A stretch of 13,849 nt of DNA from Chloroflexota bacterium (GCA_021812735.1 JAKAMV010000159.1:1-13849), one strand, 5' to 3'; shown: positions 1 through 6,935, numbered from the stretch's first letter. Made by a program: numbers and translations. Notes: generated from the letters alone by a model not told the origin.

Positions 1-1
1 C

Positions 2-1189
2 CGAGCGGACGCCACCGACGGAGCCTCCGACCTGGCGACCTGGCTCGACGCGCGCGCACCGCGCCCGGCCCGGAACCGCACGGATCTGTCCGCCTCGTTC
101 GTGGCCGTCGCGCCCAGCATCGCTCGGGCGGTGCCCGCCCAGCCTCCGGCACCGCACCGCCGCCTGATCGTGCCGCCGGGCCGCGCGCGGGTGGCGATCG
201 GCTGCGCCTTCCGTTCCGCTGGCGGTGCCGCGGCGCTCGAGCGCCGCTTCCCTGCGTCGCTGGCACGCCCCGCAGCCGCCATGGCCGCCACGCTCCTGCG
301 TCAGCGTGACGAGGCGGCCGAGCTCGCCGACCTGCGACGCGCCGACGCCGAGCGGCAGCGCTTCGTGAGCGTCGTCGCGCACGAGCTGCGGACGCCGCTC
401 GCCTCGCTCGGCGGTTACCTCGACCTCGTCGCGGCCGCCCGAGGGCCGGACCGGCCGCCCGATACGACCGCCTCGCGGGCGCTCCACGGGGCCACCGGCA
501 CTCGACTCGACGGGGCTGCCGACACGCCGCGGGGCGGAGCCGCCCAGGAGGTGGAGTTCCTCGACCGCGCGCGCGACCTCGTCGCGGGCATGTCGACGCT
601 CGTCGCGGATCTGCTCGAGTTGAGCAGGCTGGACGCCGGCCAGCTCCGCCTTGCCCCGGCGCCCTTCTCGGGGACCGAGGCCGCGCAGGCTGCCCTGCGC
701 GACGTCACGCCACTGGCGATGGAACGGGGGATCGACATCGAGGCGAACCTCCCGTCGCGGCTGCGGATGATCCACGCCGATCGGCAGCGCGTCCAGCAGA
801 TCCTCGTGAACCTGCTGGGCAACGCGATCAAGTTCTCGCCGCCCGCCAGCCGCGTGACCCTGGCGCTTCGCTTCGACGGCCCGGTCGCCGTGTACACCGT
901 GCGCGATCACGGGCCAGGGATCGCGCCTGAGGAACGGGCGCTGATCTTCGAACCGTTCCATCGCGCCACCGGGGCGGAGCGCGTGGTGGGCACCGGGCTG
1001 GGCCTGCCGATCGCCCGCGACCTCGCGCGGCGCATGAGGGGCGAGCTCGACGTCGCGTCCGCGCCGGGCCGCGGGTCCGTCTTCATCGTGGCGCTGCCCG
1101 GCCTGGACACGACCGACCCAGCGACGGTGGCGGCCGCGCTGCATGACGAGCTGTGCCGGGCGGAAGCCGTCCTAGCGACCACAGGCTGA
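2..1189 (+). CDS. Sensor histidine kinase, C-terminal part (5' end outside window)
   Basis: The frame is open to the left edge, so the GTG at 101 is probably an internal valine and the gene starts upstream. Visible order: an Ala/Arg-rich segment that could be the end of a GAF-like sensor domain; a helix running into the HisKA H-box (FVSVVAHELRTPL, phospho-accepting His codon 380-382); the second dimerisation helix (LVADLLELSRLDAGQLRL, about 600-655); then the ATPase core with N-box (NLLGNAIKFSP, Asn codon 821-823), G1 (DHGPGI, about 905-922), F-box (IFEPFHR) and G2 (GTGLGLPIA, from 989). It should autophosphorylate on His and pass phosphate to a response regulator. No regulator or membrane segment is visible in the window. 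About 40 Gly/Ala/Arg/Thr-rich residues are inserted between the two HisKA helices. The stop is TGA at 1187-1189. The sensed signal cannot be inferred. Confidence 0.9.
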   Translation, partial: RADATDGASDLATWLDARAPRPARNRTDLSASFVAVAPSIARAVPAQPPAPHRRLIVPPGRARVAIGCAFRSAGGAAALERRFPASLARPAAAMAATLLRQRDEAAELADLRRADAERQRFVSVVAHELRTPLASLGGYLDLVAAARGPDRPPDTTASRALHGATGTRLDGAADTPRGGAAQEVEFLDRARDLVAGMSTLVADLLELSRLDAGQLRLAPAPFSGTEAAQAALRDVTPLAMERGIDIEANLPSRLRMIHADRQRVQQILVNLLGNAIKFSPPASRVTLALRFDGPVAVYTVRDHGPGIAPEERALIFEPFHRATGAERVVGTGLGLPIARDLARRMRGELDVASAPGRGSVFIVALPGLDTTDPATVAAALHDELCRAEAVLATTG

Positions 1190-1264
1190 ACCCGGCCCGG
1201 CGGCCGTCAAGGATGCGGTCAGATCTCCACATCGCACGTCGCCGTCGCCGGGGAGCAGCGCCGG

Positions 1265-1273
1265 TTGTCCACA
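1265..1273 (+). promoter_or_regulatory. DnaA-box-like 9-mer (TTGTCCACA)
   Basis: TTGTCCACA differs at one position from the TTATCCACA DnaA-box consensus. A weaker 7/9 match (ATCTCCACA) lies at 1223-1231, 42 nt upstream in the same orientation. rsmG (gidB) is often found beside the chromosome origin, so the position adds some weight. By itself a 9-mer with one mismatch is weak evidence. Confidence 0.4.
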
Positions 1274-1296
1274 TCTTGCGTGTCGGGCCCGCGGTT

Positions 1297-1305
1297 GGTG
1301 GATAA
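1297..1305 (-). promoter_or_regulatory. DnaA-box-like 9-mer (TTATCCACC on the minus strand)
   Basis: GGTGGATAA on the + strand reads TTATCCACC on the minus strand, one mismatch from TTATCCACA. It lies 32 nt (start to start) after the 1265 box and in opposite orientation. The spacings of 42 and 32 nt are close to whole helical turns (about 4 and 3), which would place the sites on one face of the DNA. No clear AT-rich unwinding element is next to it. Confidence 0.4.
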
Positions 1306-1659
1306 CCCGCTTGATTCGCGCAGCGCACCGCACGAGACTCACGCCTGCACCGAAGGCCGAGTACGGTAACGCGGCTCGCAAGGTGGTCGAGAGACCGGCC
1401 GGAAGACCGAACGAGCGGCGGAAGACTGAAAGGCAGGGAGGTGCCTTCGAACTCGCGACGCCGGAAGGTCGAGCCGAGCACGGTCCGGGAGGCGCCCTGG
1501 AGGGGACGCGCACCGGAGGAGATGCGCTCCCTTCCGGCGTCGCCCTTGCTCCGGGGTGCCGCGGCCAGCGATCGGTCGGCGACTGGTGCCACAGGCCGGA
1601 GCCATGGGCAGCGCTCCGTGGGCCGCGTTGCCCGGCAGCCGCTGCCCCAGGATCCGGCC

Positions 1660-2457
1660 GTGCTTGCCCCGCCCGGCCCGTCGTTCGACGCGGTTCTCGA
1701 TCGGGCCCTGGCAGAGCTTGGGCTGGACCTGACGCCGGGCATGCGCGCAGCGCTCGATGCGCAGGCCCGCCTCGTCCTCGCTTGGAGCCCCTTCGTGAAC
1801 CTGACCGCGATCCGGGACCCGGCCGGCGTCGCCCTCGAGCACGTCGCCGACAGCCTGGCCGCGGTGCCGACGCTGCTCGAGCGACTGGCCGCTCGTCGTC
1901 CCCCGCGTCGCCCAGTGACACTCCTCGACGTGGGCAGCGGGGCGGGGTATCCGGGACTCCCGGTCGCCGTGGCGATCCCGGCAGCCGAAGCGTCGCTGGT
2001 CGACTCGGTGGGGCGCCGGACCGCGTTCCTGGAGGTGGTCGCGTCCGCGGCGGCGCGTGCCTTCCAGGATCACGGGGAGGAGCCGGTCCGGTGGCGCGTG
2101 GTCACCGCCCGGGCAGAGGCGCTCGGACGGCGGCCCGAATACCGCGAGCGATGGGAGATCGTCACCGCCCGTGCAGTGGCCGCGCTGCCCGGCCTGCTGG
2201 AGCTGGCGCTCCCACTCGTCCGGCCAGGCGGCGTCTTCGTGGCCTGGAAGCGCGACGCGGGTGACGGGGCGTTTGCGGACGAGCTCGCTGCCGCACTGCC
2301 GCTCCTGGAAACGCTCGGCGCGGACCCACAGCCCGCGACGGAGCGCGTGCGGCTGACCGGCCTCGACGACCACCTCCTCGTCTGTGTGGCGAAGCGCCGG
2401 GCCACGCCGGAGCGCTACCCACGGCGGACTCCGCAACGGCGGCGGCTGCTACCCTGA
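1660..2457 (+). CDS. rsmG: 16S rRNA (guanine-N7)-methyltransferase RsmG (GidB)
   Basis: RsmG uses S-adenosylmethionine to methylate N7 of a guanine in the 530 loop of 16S rRNA (G527 in E. coli); its loss gives low-level streptomycin resistance in several bacteria. Family features are clear: NLTAIRDP followed by H-x4-DSL near the N-terminus, the SAM-binding loop LLDVGSGAGYPGLP (residues 88-101), VTARAVAALP, the RPGGVFVAWK strand, and the C-terminal TPERYPRR signature. The frame is open much further up, but I chose GTG 1660 because AGGA (1649-1652) sits 7 nt before it and the 265-residue product is close to the family's usual length. GTG 1618 and ATG 1522 are alternatives. The family is often linked to parAB and oriC; parAB are not visible here. 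The phosphoesterase gene starts 4 nt after the stop. Confidence 0.95.
   Translation: MLAPPGPSFDAVLDRALAELGLDLTPGMRAALDAQARLVLAWSPFVNLTAIRDPAGVALEHVADSLAAVPTLLERLAARRPPRRPVTLLDVGSGAGYPGLPVAVAIPAAEASLVDSVGRRTAFLEVVASAAARAFQDHGEEPVRWRVVTARAEALGRRPEYRERWEIVTARAVAALPGLLELALPLVRPGGVFVAWKRDAGDGAFADELAAALPLLETLGADPQPATERVRLTGLDDHLLVCVAKRRATPERYPRRTPQRRRLLP
2447..2455 (+). promoter_or_regulatory. Extended -10 promoter placed for a leaderless mRNA
   Basis: TGCTACCCT contains a TGn extension plus a TANNNT -10 hexamer (2450-2455), with the ATG of the phosphoesterase gene only 6 nt later. Transcription would start about at the A of the ATG, giving a leaderless message. No Shine-Dalgarno sequence lies in the gap. 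The element sits in the last codons of rsmG. A near-identical arrangement precedes the universal stress protein gene at 5261. Confidence 0.5.
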
Positions 2458-2461
2458 GCGC

Positions 2462-3184
2462 ATGCGCGTCGCGCTGATCTCGGATATCCACGGGAACCTC
2501 GCGGCCCTCGAAGCGATCCTCGACGCACTGGCCCCCTTCGACGCGATCTGGCACCTGGGCGACGTCGTGGGCTACGGGCCCGCACCCGTGGAGGTGATCG
2601 ACCGACTGGAGGCCGCCGGCGCGGTCGGCGTGCAGGGCAACCATGATGCCGCCGCCCTGGGCGGGATCGACACCGAGTGGTTCAACGATGCCGCGCGCGT
2701 GGCGGTCGAGTGGTCCGCGCGACAACTGAACGACCGAGCACGACACTGGCTGGCAGGCAACCCCGTGACGCGCATCGACGGGGACTTCACGCTCGCCCAT
2801 GGGTCACCGCGGGATCCCCTCTGGGAATACCTCTACTCGACGTCGGTCGCGCGGGCCAACCTCGCCGCGTTCGCGACGCCGTACTGCCTGGTGGGGCACA
2901 CGCACGTGCCGCTCGCGTTCCGGGAGATCGCCGGGCGCATCGAGGCGATCCTGCCGCAGGACGGGACCACCCTCGTCCTCGATGGCCGGCGCACCATCAT
3001 CAACCCCGGGGGTGTCGGCCAGCCGCGCGATGGGGATCCCCGCGCCGCGGGAGCCCTGCTCGACACCGGGTCAGGCACGGTCACCTGGCGCCGCGCGCCG
3101 TACGCCATCGCGGTCACCCAGCAGGCGATGCGCGCCGCCGGCCTGCCCCAGCGGCTGATCGACCGGCTCGAACTGGGGCTCTGA
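2462..3184 (+). CDS. Calcineurin-like metallophosphoesterase (YfcE/Metallophos_2 type)
   Basis: The 240-residue protein has all metal-binding motifs of the family: D8-x-H10 in SDIHGN, GDVVGYGP (D34), GNHD (N60-H61-D62), H113 in AHGSPRD, and H146/H148 in GHTHVP. INPGGVGQPRD near the C-terminus is typical of the bacterial subgroup that includes YfcE. These enzymes hydrolyse phosphomono- or diesters with a two-metal centre; the physiological substrate is often unknown and cannot be read from the sequence. No signal peptide or membrane segment is seen, so it is probably cytosolic. The frame is open upstream inside rsmG, but ATG 2462 places the first beta strand (MRVALISDIHGN) exactly as in homologues. 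A leaderless-type promoter precedes it, so it may be expressed separately from rsmG. Confidence 0.9.
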   Translation: MRVALISDIHGNLAALEAILDALAPFDAIWHLGDVVGYGPAPVEVIDRLEAAGAVGVQGNHDAAALGGIDTEWFNDAARVAVEWSARQLNDRARHWLAGNPVTRIDGDFTLAHGSPRDPLWEYLYSTSVARANLAAFATPYCLVGHTHVPLAFREIAGRIEAILPQDGTTLVLDGRRTIINPGGVGQPRDGDPRAAGALLDTGSGTVTWRRAPYAIAVTQQAMRAAGLPQRLIDRLELGL

Positions 3185-3189
3185 GGGGG
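3183..3189 (+). promoter_or_regulatory. Shine-Dalgarno-like GAGGGGG before a possible CTG start of the K+ transporter gene
   Basis: GAGGGGG overlaps the phosphoesterase stop codon and lies 6 nt before an in-frame CTG at 3196. No ATG, GTG or TTG occurs in the transporter frame between here and GTG 3331, and GTG 3331 has no Shine-Dalgarno sequence. The site therefore points to CTG 3196 as the start. Confidence 0.45.
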
Positions 3190-3195
3190 TTCGCG

Positions 3196-5208
3196 CTGGA
3201 CCGCAGTAAGGACGTCGGCCAGAAGCCCGCGGGCACATCGGCCCCGCTGCGCGGCCGCAAGCTCGGCGACCAGCGCGTCCGCGTCGCACGGCCGCAGGCC
3301 GAGTACTTCCGCTACGCCGGACCCGGCATCGTGCGGGCGAAGGCGAAGGCGAGCGCCCCGACCACCCGGCTCGGGCGGGCCTATGCGCAGATCCGCCGTC
3401 TCCTCATCGGCACCCCGCTGGCAAGCGAGCAGGAGATCGAGGAGCGCCTCTCGAAGAAGAAGGCGCTGGCGATCCTGAGCTCCGACGCGATCTCGTCGAG
3501 CGCCTACGCCTCCGAGGAGATCCTCAACATTCTCGTGCTGGGCGGCCTCGCCGCCCTGACCCTGACGCTTCCGATCGCGATCGCGATCGCGGCGCTGCTG
3601 GCCATCGTGGCCATCAGCTATCGGCAGATCGGCTACGCCTATCCGTCTGGTGGCGGCGCATACGCGGTGGCGGGCGCCAACCTGCCCCGCATCTTCGCGC
3701 TGGTCGCAGCTTCCGCGCTGCTGATCGACTACGTGATGACCGTAGCGGTCTCGACCTCCTCGGCCATCGAGCAGATCTACTCGGCGTTTCCGGCGCTCTT
3801 CCCCGTGCGCGTGGAGGCCTGCGTCGTGGCGATCTCCCTCATCCTGCTCGGCAACCTGCGCGGGATCCGCGAGTCCGGCAACATCTTCGCGCTGCCCACG
3901 TATCTGTATGTGGGGTCGGCCCTCGTCGTCGTGGGCAGCGGTCTCTTCAAGGCGCTGGTGCTGCACGATCCAGCGGCGACCGGCTACCAGCCCGGCCACG
4001 TGTCGGCCGCGGTCGACCAGCTCTCGATCCTGCTCGTGCTCCGCGCATTCGCCGGCGGCTCGGTCGCTTTGACGGGGACCGAAGCGATTGCGAACGGGGT
4101 GCCTGCCTTCAAACCGCCGGAGGCGCAGAACGCGGCACGCACGCTGGTCGCGATGGCGGCGCTGCTCGCGATCATCTTCATCGGCGTCACCGCGGTCGCG
4201 GTCTCCTACGGCATCCTCCCTGGCGGCACGCAATCCGTCCCGGCGCTCGTCGCCCGCGCGGCCGTGGGGACCGGGCCCATGTTCTATCTCTTCCAGGCGT
4301 CTGCCGCGCTGATCCTGGTCCTCGCGTCGAACACCAGTTTCAACGCGTTTCCGCGCCTCGCGGCGATCCTCGCCGAGGACGCGTACTTCCCGCGCGCGTT
4401 CGCGTTCCGCGGGGACCGCCTGGCCTTCTCCACCGGCATCTTCGTGCTGGCCGCCGTGGCGGCCGCGCTGCTGGTCGCCTTCAACGCCAACACGGCGGCG
4501 CTGATCCCGCTCTACGCAGTCGGCGTCTTCATCAGCTTCACCATCTCCCAGGCCGGGATGGTCAAGCACTGGTTCGTGGAACATGGCCGCGGCTGGCGGT
4601 CGCGCCTCGCCATCAATGCCTTCGGCGCGGTCCTGACCGGGGTGGTCGCGGTCGTGGTGGCGAGCGTGAAGTTCACGGCTGGCGCCTGGATGGTCGTGGC
4701 GCTGATCCCGATCATCGTCCTGGTGATGGTGCTGATCCACCGCGAGTACGCGCGTGAGGCGGCCGAGCTGGTGGTGCGCGAGGACCTGGTCTTCGGACAG
4801 CCGCACCGGCGCCAGCGGGTGGTGGTCCCCGTGCCGGGGCTGACCCGCGCGGTCGTCCAGGCGATCGCGTTCGCGCGGACGCTCTCGCCCGACGTTCGCG
4901 CGGTCTACGTCACTGACGAGATCGACTCGGGCGAGCAGCTGCGCGCGCGCTTCGAGCGTCAGCTCCCGGGGGTCCCGCTCGTGATCGTCGAGTCGCCGTA
5001 CCGCCAGCTCGTCAGACCGCTCGTGACGTACCTCGACGTGATGGAGCCCGACCCGGAGGCCGTCACGATCGTGGTGGTCCCGGAGTTCGTCGTGCGGCAC
5101 TGGTGGGAACAGATCCTGCACAACCGCAGCGCGCAGCGGCTGCGCCGAGCCCTGATCGGCCGACCCAACACGGTGGTGGCGGTGGTGCCCTACCGCAAGG
5201 ATGCCTGA
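3196..5208 (+). CDS. kimA: KimA-family potassium importer (APC superfamily) with C-terminal USP-like domain
   Basis: The protein resembles Bacillus subtilis KimA (YdaO), a high-affinity K+ importer, along its whole length. Matching landmarks are SSDAISSSAYASEEIL, YPSGGGAYAV, NLRGIRESGNI, the ALTGTEAIANGVPAF loop, LASNTSFNAFPRLA and IPLYAVGVFI. KimA residues linked to K+ binding seem kept: Asp97 and Tyr104 (KimA D36, Y43), Thr293 and Glu296 (T230, E233). About 12 membrane segments end near residue 515, followed by a cytosolic USP-like domain (about 536-670) ending HNRSAQRLRRALIGRP...VVPYRK, as in KimA. Start uncertain: coding-type third positions extend upstream of GTG 3331, and a good Shine-Dalgarno sequence precedes CTG 3196, giving 670 residues with about 60 extra N-terminal residues. 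GTG 3331 is the conservative alternative. No c-di-AMP riboswitch is seen upstream. USP and RCK genes follow. I recall a similar permease beside ceoBC in mycobacteria. Confidence 0.85.
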   Translation: MDRSKDVGQKPAGTSAPLRGRKLGDQRVRVARPQAEYFRYAGPGIVRAKAKASAPTTRLGRAYAQIRRLLIGTPLASEQEIEERLSKKKALAILSSDAISSSAYASEEILNILVLGGLAALTLTLPIAIAIAALLAIVAISYRQIGYAYPSGGGAYAVAGANLPRIFALVAASALLIDYVMTVAVSTSSAIEQIYSAFPALFPVRVEACVVAISLILLGNLRGIRESGNIFALPTYLYVGSALVVVGSGLFKALVLHDPAATGYQPGHVSAAVDQLSILLVLRAFAGGSVALTGTEAIANGVPAFKPPEAQNAARTLVAMAALLAIIFIGVTAVAVSYGILPGGTQSVPALVARAAVGTGPMFYLFQASAALILVLASNTSFNAFPRLAAILAEDAYFPRAFAFRGDRLAFSTGIFVLAAVAAALLVAFNANTAALIPLYAVGVFISFTISQAGMVKHWFVEHGRGWRSRLAINAFGAVLTGVVAVVVASVKFTAGAWMVVALIPIIVLVMVLIHREYAREAAELVVREDLVFGQPHRRQRVVVPVPGLTRAVVQAIAFARTLSPDVRAVYVTDEIDSGEQLRARFERQLPGVPLVIVESPYRQLVRPLVTYLDVMEPDPEAVTIVVVPEFVVRHWWEQILHNRSAQRLRRALIGRPNTVVAVVPYRKDA

Positions 5209-5260
5209 GGCACGACGCGACCCGGGTGCCGCTCGAGGGGCCGCCGCCTCCGCGGGCCGG

Positions 5261-5269
5261 TGCTACGCT
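5261..5269 (+). promoter_or_regulatory. Extended -10 promoter close to the USP start codon
   Basis: TGCTACGCT has a TGn extension and a TANNNT hexamer (5264-5269) 8 nt before ATG 5278. This matches the element at 2447 in seven or more positions and again would give a message with almost no leader. No Shine-Dalgarno sequence is seen before the ATG. It suggests that USP and the trkA pair can be transcribed independently of kimA. Confidence 0.5.
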
Positions 5270-5277
5270 ACGCGCCG

Positions 5278-5772
5278 ATGGGAGAGAGCAACGGGCAGGG
5301 TCAGTTCACGCGCGCGGTGCTCGGGCTGAACGGGGGGCCGACCGATCCGCTCGTCGTCGGGGCCGCCGTGCGACTGGCCAAGCAGGCGCGGACCGAGCTG
5401 ATCGCCCTCAACGTCATCGAAGTCGACTGGACCCACGACCTAGCCGAGGTCCTGCCGGGCAGTCGAGAACGGGCGTCCGAGGTGCTCGATCGCGCCGAGG
5501 CGCAGGCGGAGCGCTACGGGATCGACCTGAAGACCACGCTCCTTCAGGCGCGCGACGTGGGAGCGGCGATCGTCGACGAGGCAGCCGCCGTGGATGCGGA
5601 TCTGATCATCCTGGGCCTGCCCTACCGGACGAAGTTCGGCGGGGACTTCGCGATGGGCCGCGTGATCCCTTATGTGCTCCAGAACGCGCCCATGGCCGTG
5701 CTCGTCGTGCGCAGCGCGATCCCCACGGAAACTGGCAGCAGCACGGAGCAGCGGGCCCTGGCCCGCCGGTAG
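5278..5772 (+). CDS. Universal stress protein (UspA family), single domain
   Basis: A 164-residue single-domain USP. It begins with a beta strand (RAVLGLNGGPTD), contains a middle strand/helix pair (ELIALNVIEVDW), and ends with DADLIILGLPY...IPYVLQNAPMAVLVVR, the usual USP C-terminal strand order. The ATP-binding signature G-x2-G-x9-G-S/T of ATP-type USPs is not intact: after LGLP the segment reads YRTKFGGDFAMGR without the second glycine at the expected place, so nucleotide binding is doubtful. ATG 5278 is preferred over GTG 5260, which overlaps the -10 element. Its position between the K+ transporter and the trkA genes suggests a role in sensing or tuning K+ uptake; this is inference. The TAG stop overlaps the Shine-Dalgarno sequence of the next gene. 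Confidence 0.85.
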   Translation: MGESNGQGQFTRAVLGLNGGPTDPLVVGAAVRLAKQARTELIALNVIEVDWTHDLAEVLPGSRERASEVLDRAEAQAERYGIDLKTTLLQARDVGAAIVDEAAAVDADLIILGLPYRTKFGGDFAMGRVIPYVLQNAPMAVLVVRSAIPTETGSSTEQRALARR

Positions 5773-5782
5773 AGGAGCGAGA

Positions 5783-6241
5783 GTGCGCACGATCATCGTG
5801 GGTTGCGGCCGCGTGGGCGCGGGGCTCGCCGAAGCCCTCGCTGGCGCGGGGCATGACGTCACCGTCGTCGACATTTCCACACAGGCGTTCAACCGGCTCA
5901 ACGCCGACTTCCCGGGCCAGGCCATCCGCGGCGACGGGACCGATGAGGACGTGCTGCGCCGGATCGGAGCGGAGCAGGCGGATTGTTTCTTCGCCTTGAC
6001 CGAAGGTGACAATCGGAACGCGCTGGCCGCGCAGATCGCGCGCGACACCCTGCGCATCCCCCACGTCGTGGCCAAGATCAACGACCCCGTGCGCGCCGCC
6101 GCGTACCGCGTCATGGGTCTCGCGGTGATCTGCCGGACCACGCTGATGATCGACGTGCTGGCGCAGTTCGTCGGGCTGCCGGGCGACCCACACGCTGGCG
6201 ACCTGCTGGCGGAGCCGTCGCACGAGGCGGAGGCGCGCTGA
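5783..6241 (+). CDS. trkA: TrkA-type K+ uptake regulator, RCK_N domain only
   Basis: The 152-residue protein has the Rossmann fold of RCK/KTN domains: GCGRVG at residues 7-12 and Asp30 at the end of the second strand (TVVDIS), the pattern that favours NAD(H). GDGTDEDVLRRIGAEQADCFFALTEGDNRNALAAQ is characteristic of TrkA N-domains. It stops after the N-domain, with no RCK_C domain. GTG 5783 is chosen because GAGGAG (5772-5777) lies 5 nt upstream and the glycine-rich loop begins at the usual distance. The TGA stop shares its A with the ATG of the next trkA gene (TGATG), implying translational coupling and a fixed ratio. RCK proteins form rings on the cytosolic face of K+ transporters; the likely partner here is the KimA-like protein. 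It corresponds in arrangement to mycobacterial ceoB. Confidence 0.9.
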   Translation: MRTIIVGCGRVGAGLAEALAGAGHDVTVVDISTQAFNRLNADFPGQAIRGDGTDEDVLRRIGAEQADCFFALTEGDNRNALAAQIARDTLRIPHVVAKINDPVRAAAYRVMGLAVICRTTLMIDVLAQFVGLPGDPHAGDLLAEPSHEAEAR

Positions 6242-6921
6242 TGTTCATCATCGTCGTGGGCGGCGGGAAGGTCGGCTACTACCTGACCCGGGAACTCCTG
6301 ACCTCGGGCCATGAAGTCGTGCTGCTCGAGAAGGATCCGCGGCGTGCGGCGCAGATCGCGGATGAGATCGGGAGCGTGGTGCTGACCCGTGACGGCTGCG
6401 AGGGCAAACATCTGGCGGCGGCGGGGGCCAACCGCGCCGCGATCGTGGCGGCGGTGACCGGCGACGACGAGGACAACCTGGTCGTCTGCCAGATGGCCAA
6501 GCACCACTTCGCCGTGCCACGCACGATCGCGCGGGTCAACAGCCCCAAGAACGAAGCACTCTTTCGCAAGCTCGGCGTCGACGAGGTGATCAACCCGACG
6601 CGCATGGCGCTGGGCGCCATCGAGCAGGACATCCCGGTGCACGACCTACTGCACCTGGCCCAGCTCTCGACCGGCGATCTCGAACTGGTCGAAGCGCAGA
6701 TCGAGGATGACTCGCCCGCGGCGGGCCGCGCGGCGCGCGACTTGGTGCTCCCCGAGGGCTGCCTCCTGTTCGCCGTGATCCGCGGCAACGTGGCGCAGGC
6801 CGTGCGGCCCGACACGACGCTGCAGGCGGGCGACAAGCTGGTCGCGCTGAGCCGCACCACCTGCCAGGACGACGTCCGCCGGCTCTTGATCGGCGAGCGA
6901 CCGCACGACGCCCCGGCCTGA
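6241..6921 (+). CDS. trkA: TrkA-type K+ uptake regulator, RCK_N plus RCK_C domains
   Basis: The 226-residue protein has an RCK_N domain with GGGKVG at residues 7-12 and Glu30 at the end of strand 2, followed by the TrkA-typical stretch VLTRDGCEGKHLAAAG and the DDEDNLVVCQMAKHHF helix. A C-terminal RCK_C (TrkA_C) domain covers about residues 140-220 (GDLELVEAQI...LVLPEGCLLFAVIRGN...GDKLVALSR). The RCK_C domain often binds small ligands, including c-di-AMP in some families; no specific ligand can be read here. The start overlaps the previous stop by 1 nt. With the single-domain TrkA it probably makes a mixed gating ring, as proposed for CeoB/CeoC. A hairpin lies 15 nt after the stop. Confidence 0.92.
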   Translation: MFIIVVGGGKVGYYLTRELLTSGHEVVLLEKDPRRAAQIADEIGSVVLTRDGCEGKHLAAAGANRAAIVAAVTGDDEDNLVVCQMAKHHFAVPRTIARVNSPKNEALFRKLGVDEVINPTRMALGAIEQDIPVHDLLHLAQLSTGDLELVEAQIEDDSPAAGRAARDLVLPEGCLLFAVIRGNVAQAVRPDTTLQAGDKLVALSRTTCQDDVRRLLIGERPHDAPA

Positions 6922-6935
6922 GCCAGGGTTCGTCC

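Larger units (their letters stand above)
1190..1659. other. Non-coding stretch between histidine kinase and rsmG
   Basis: About 470 nt without a gene I can support. The first 120 nt hold DnaA-box-like 9-mers (listed separately). The 1441-1659 part is open in the rsmG frame, but its translation is a low-complexity Arg/Ser/Pro run with no resemblance to RsmG N-termini, so I treat it as untranslated. No hairpin with a T tract follows the kinase stop. A TACGGT hexamer at 1362-1367 could be a -10 element for rsmG, but no convincing -35 lies at the right distance. No tRNA or other RNA fold was recognised. Confidence 0.5.

Noticed and set aside
1441..1659. Longer RsmG N-terminus from GTG 1441
   Set aside because: The extra 73 residues are Arg/Ser/Pro low-complexity sequence not typical of RsmG, and the GTG has the purine-rich run directly against it without a spacer. 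GTG 1660 has a better-spaced AGGA.
2384..2461. Upstream in-frame extension of the phosphoesterase gene
   Set aside because: It overlaps rsmG, and the extra residues precede the family's first strand MRVALISDIHGN, which starts precisely at ATG 2462.
3185..3330. c-di-AMP (ydaO-type) riboswitch before the KimA homologue
   Set aside because: Only 11 nt separates the phosphoesterase stop from the likely transporter start, and the sequence up to 3330 looks coding. No riboswitch fold is recognisable.
2833..5121. 762-codon open frame on the minus strand opposite the potassium transporter
   Set aside because: The translation is a low-complexity Asp/Arg/His/Glu-rich chain with no domain. It is the mirror of a GC-rich coding strand, where stop codons are rare in the antisense frame.
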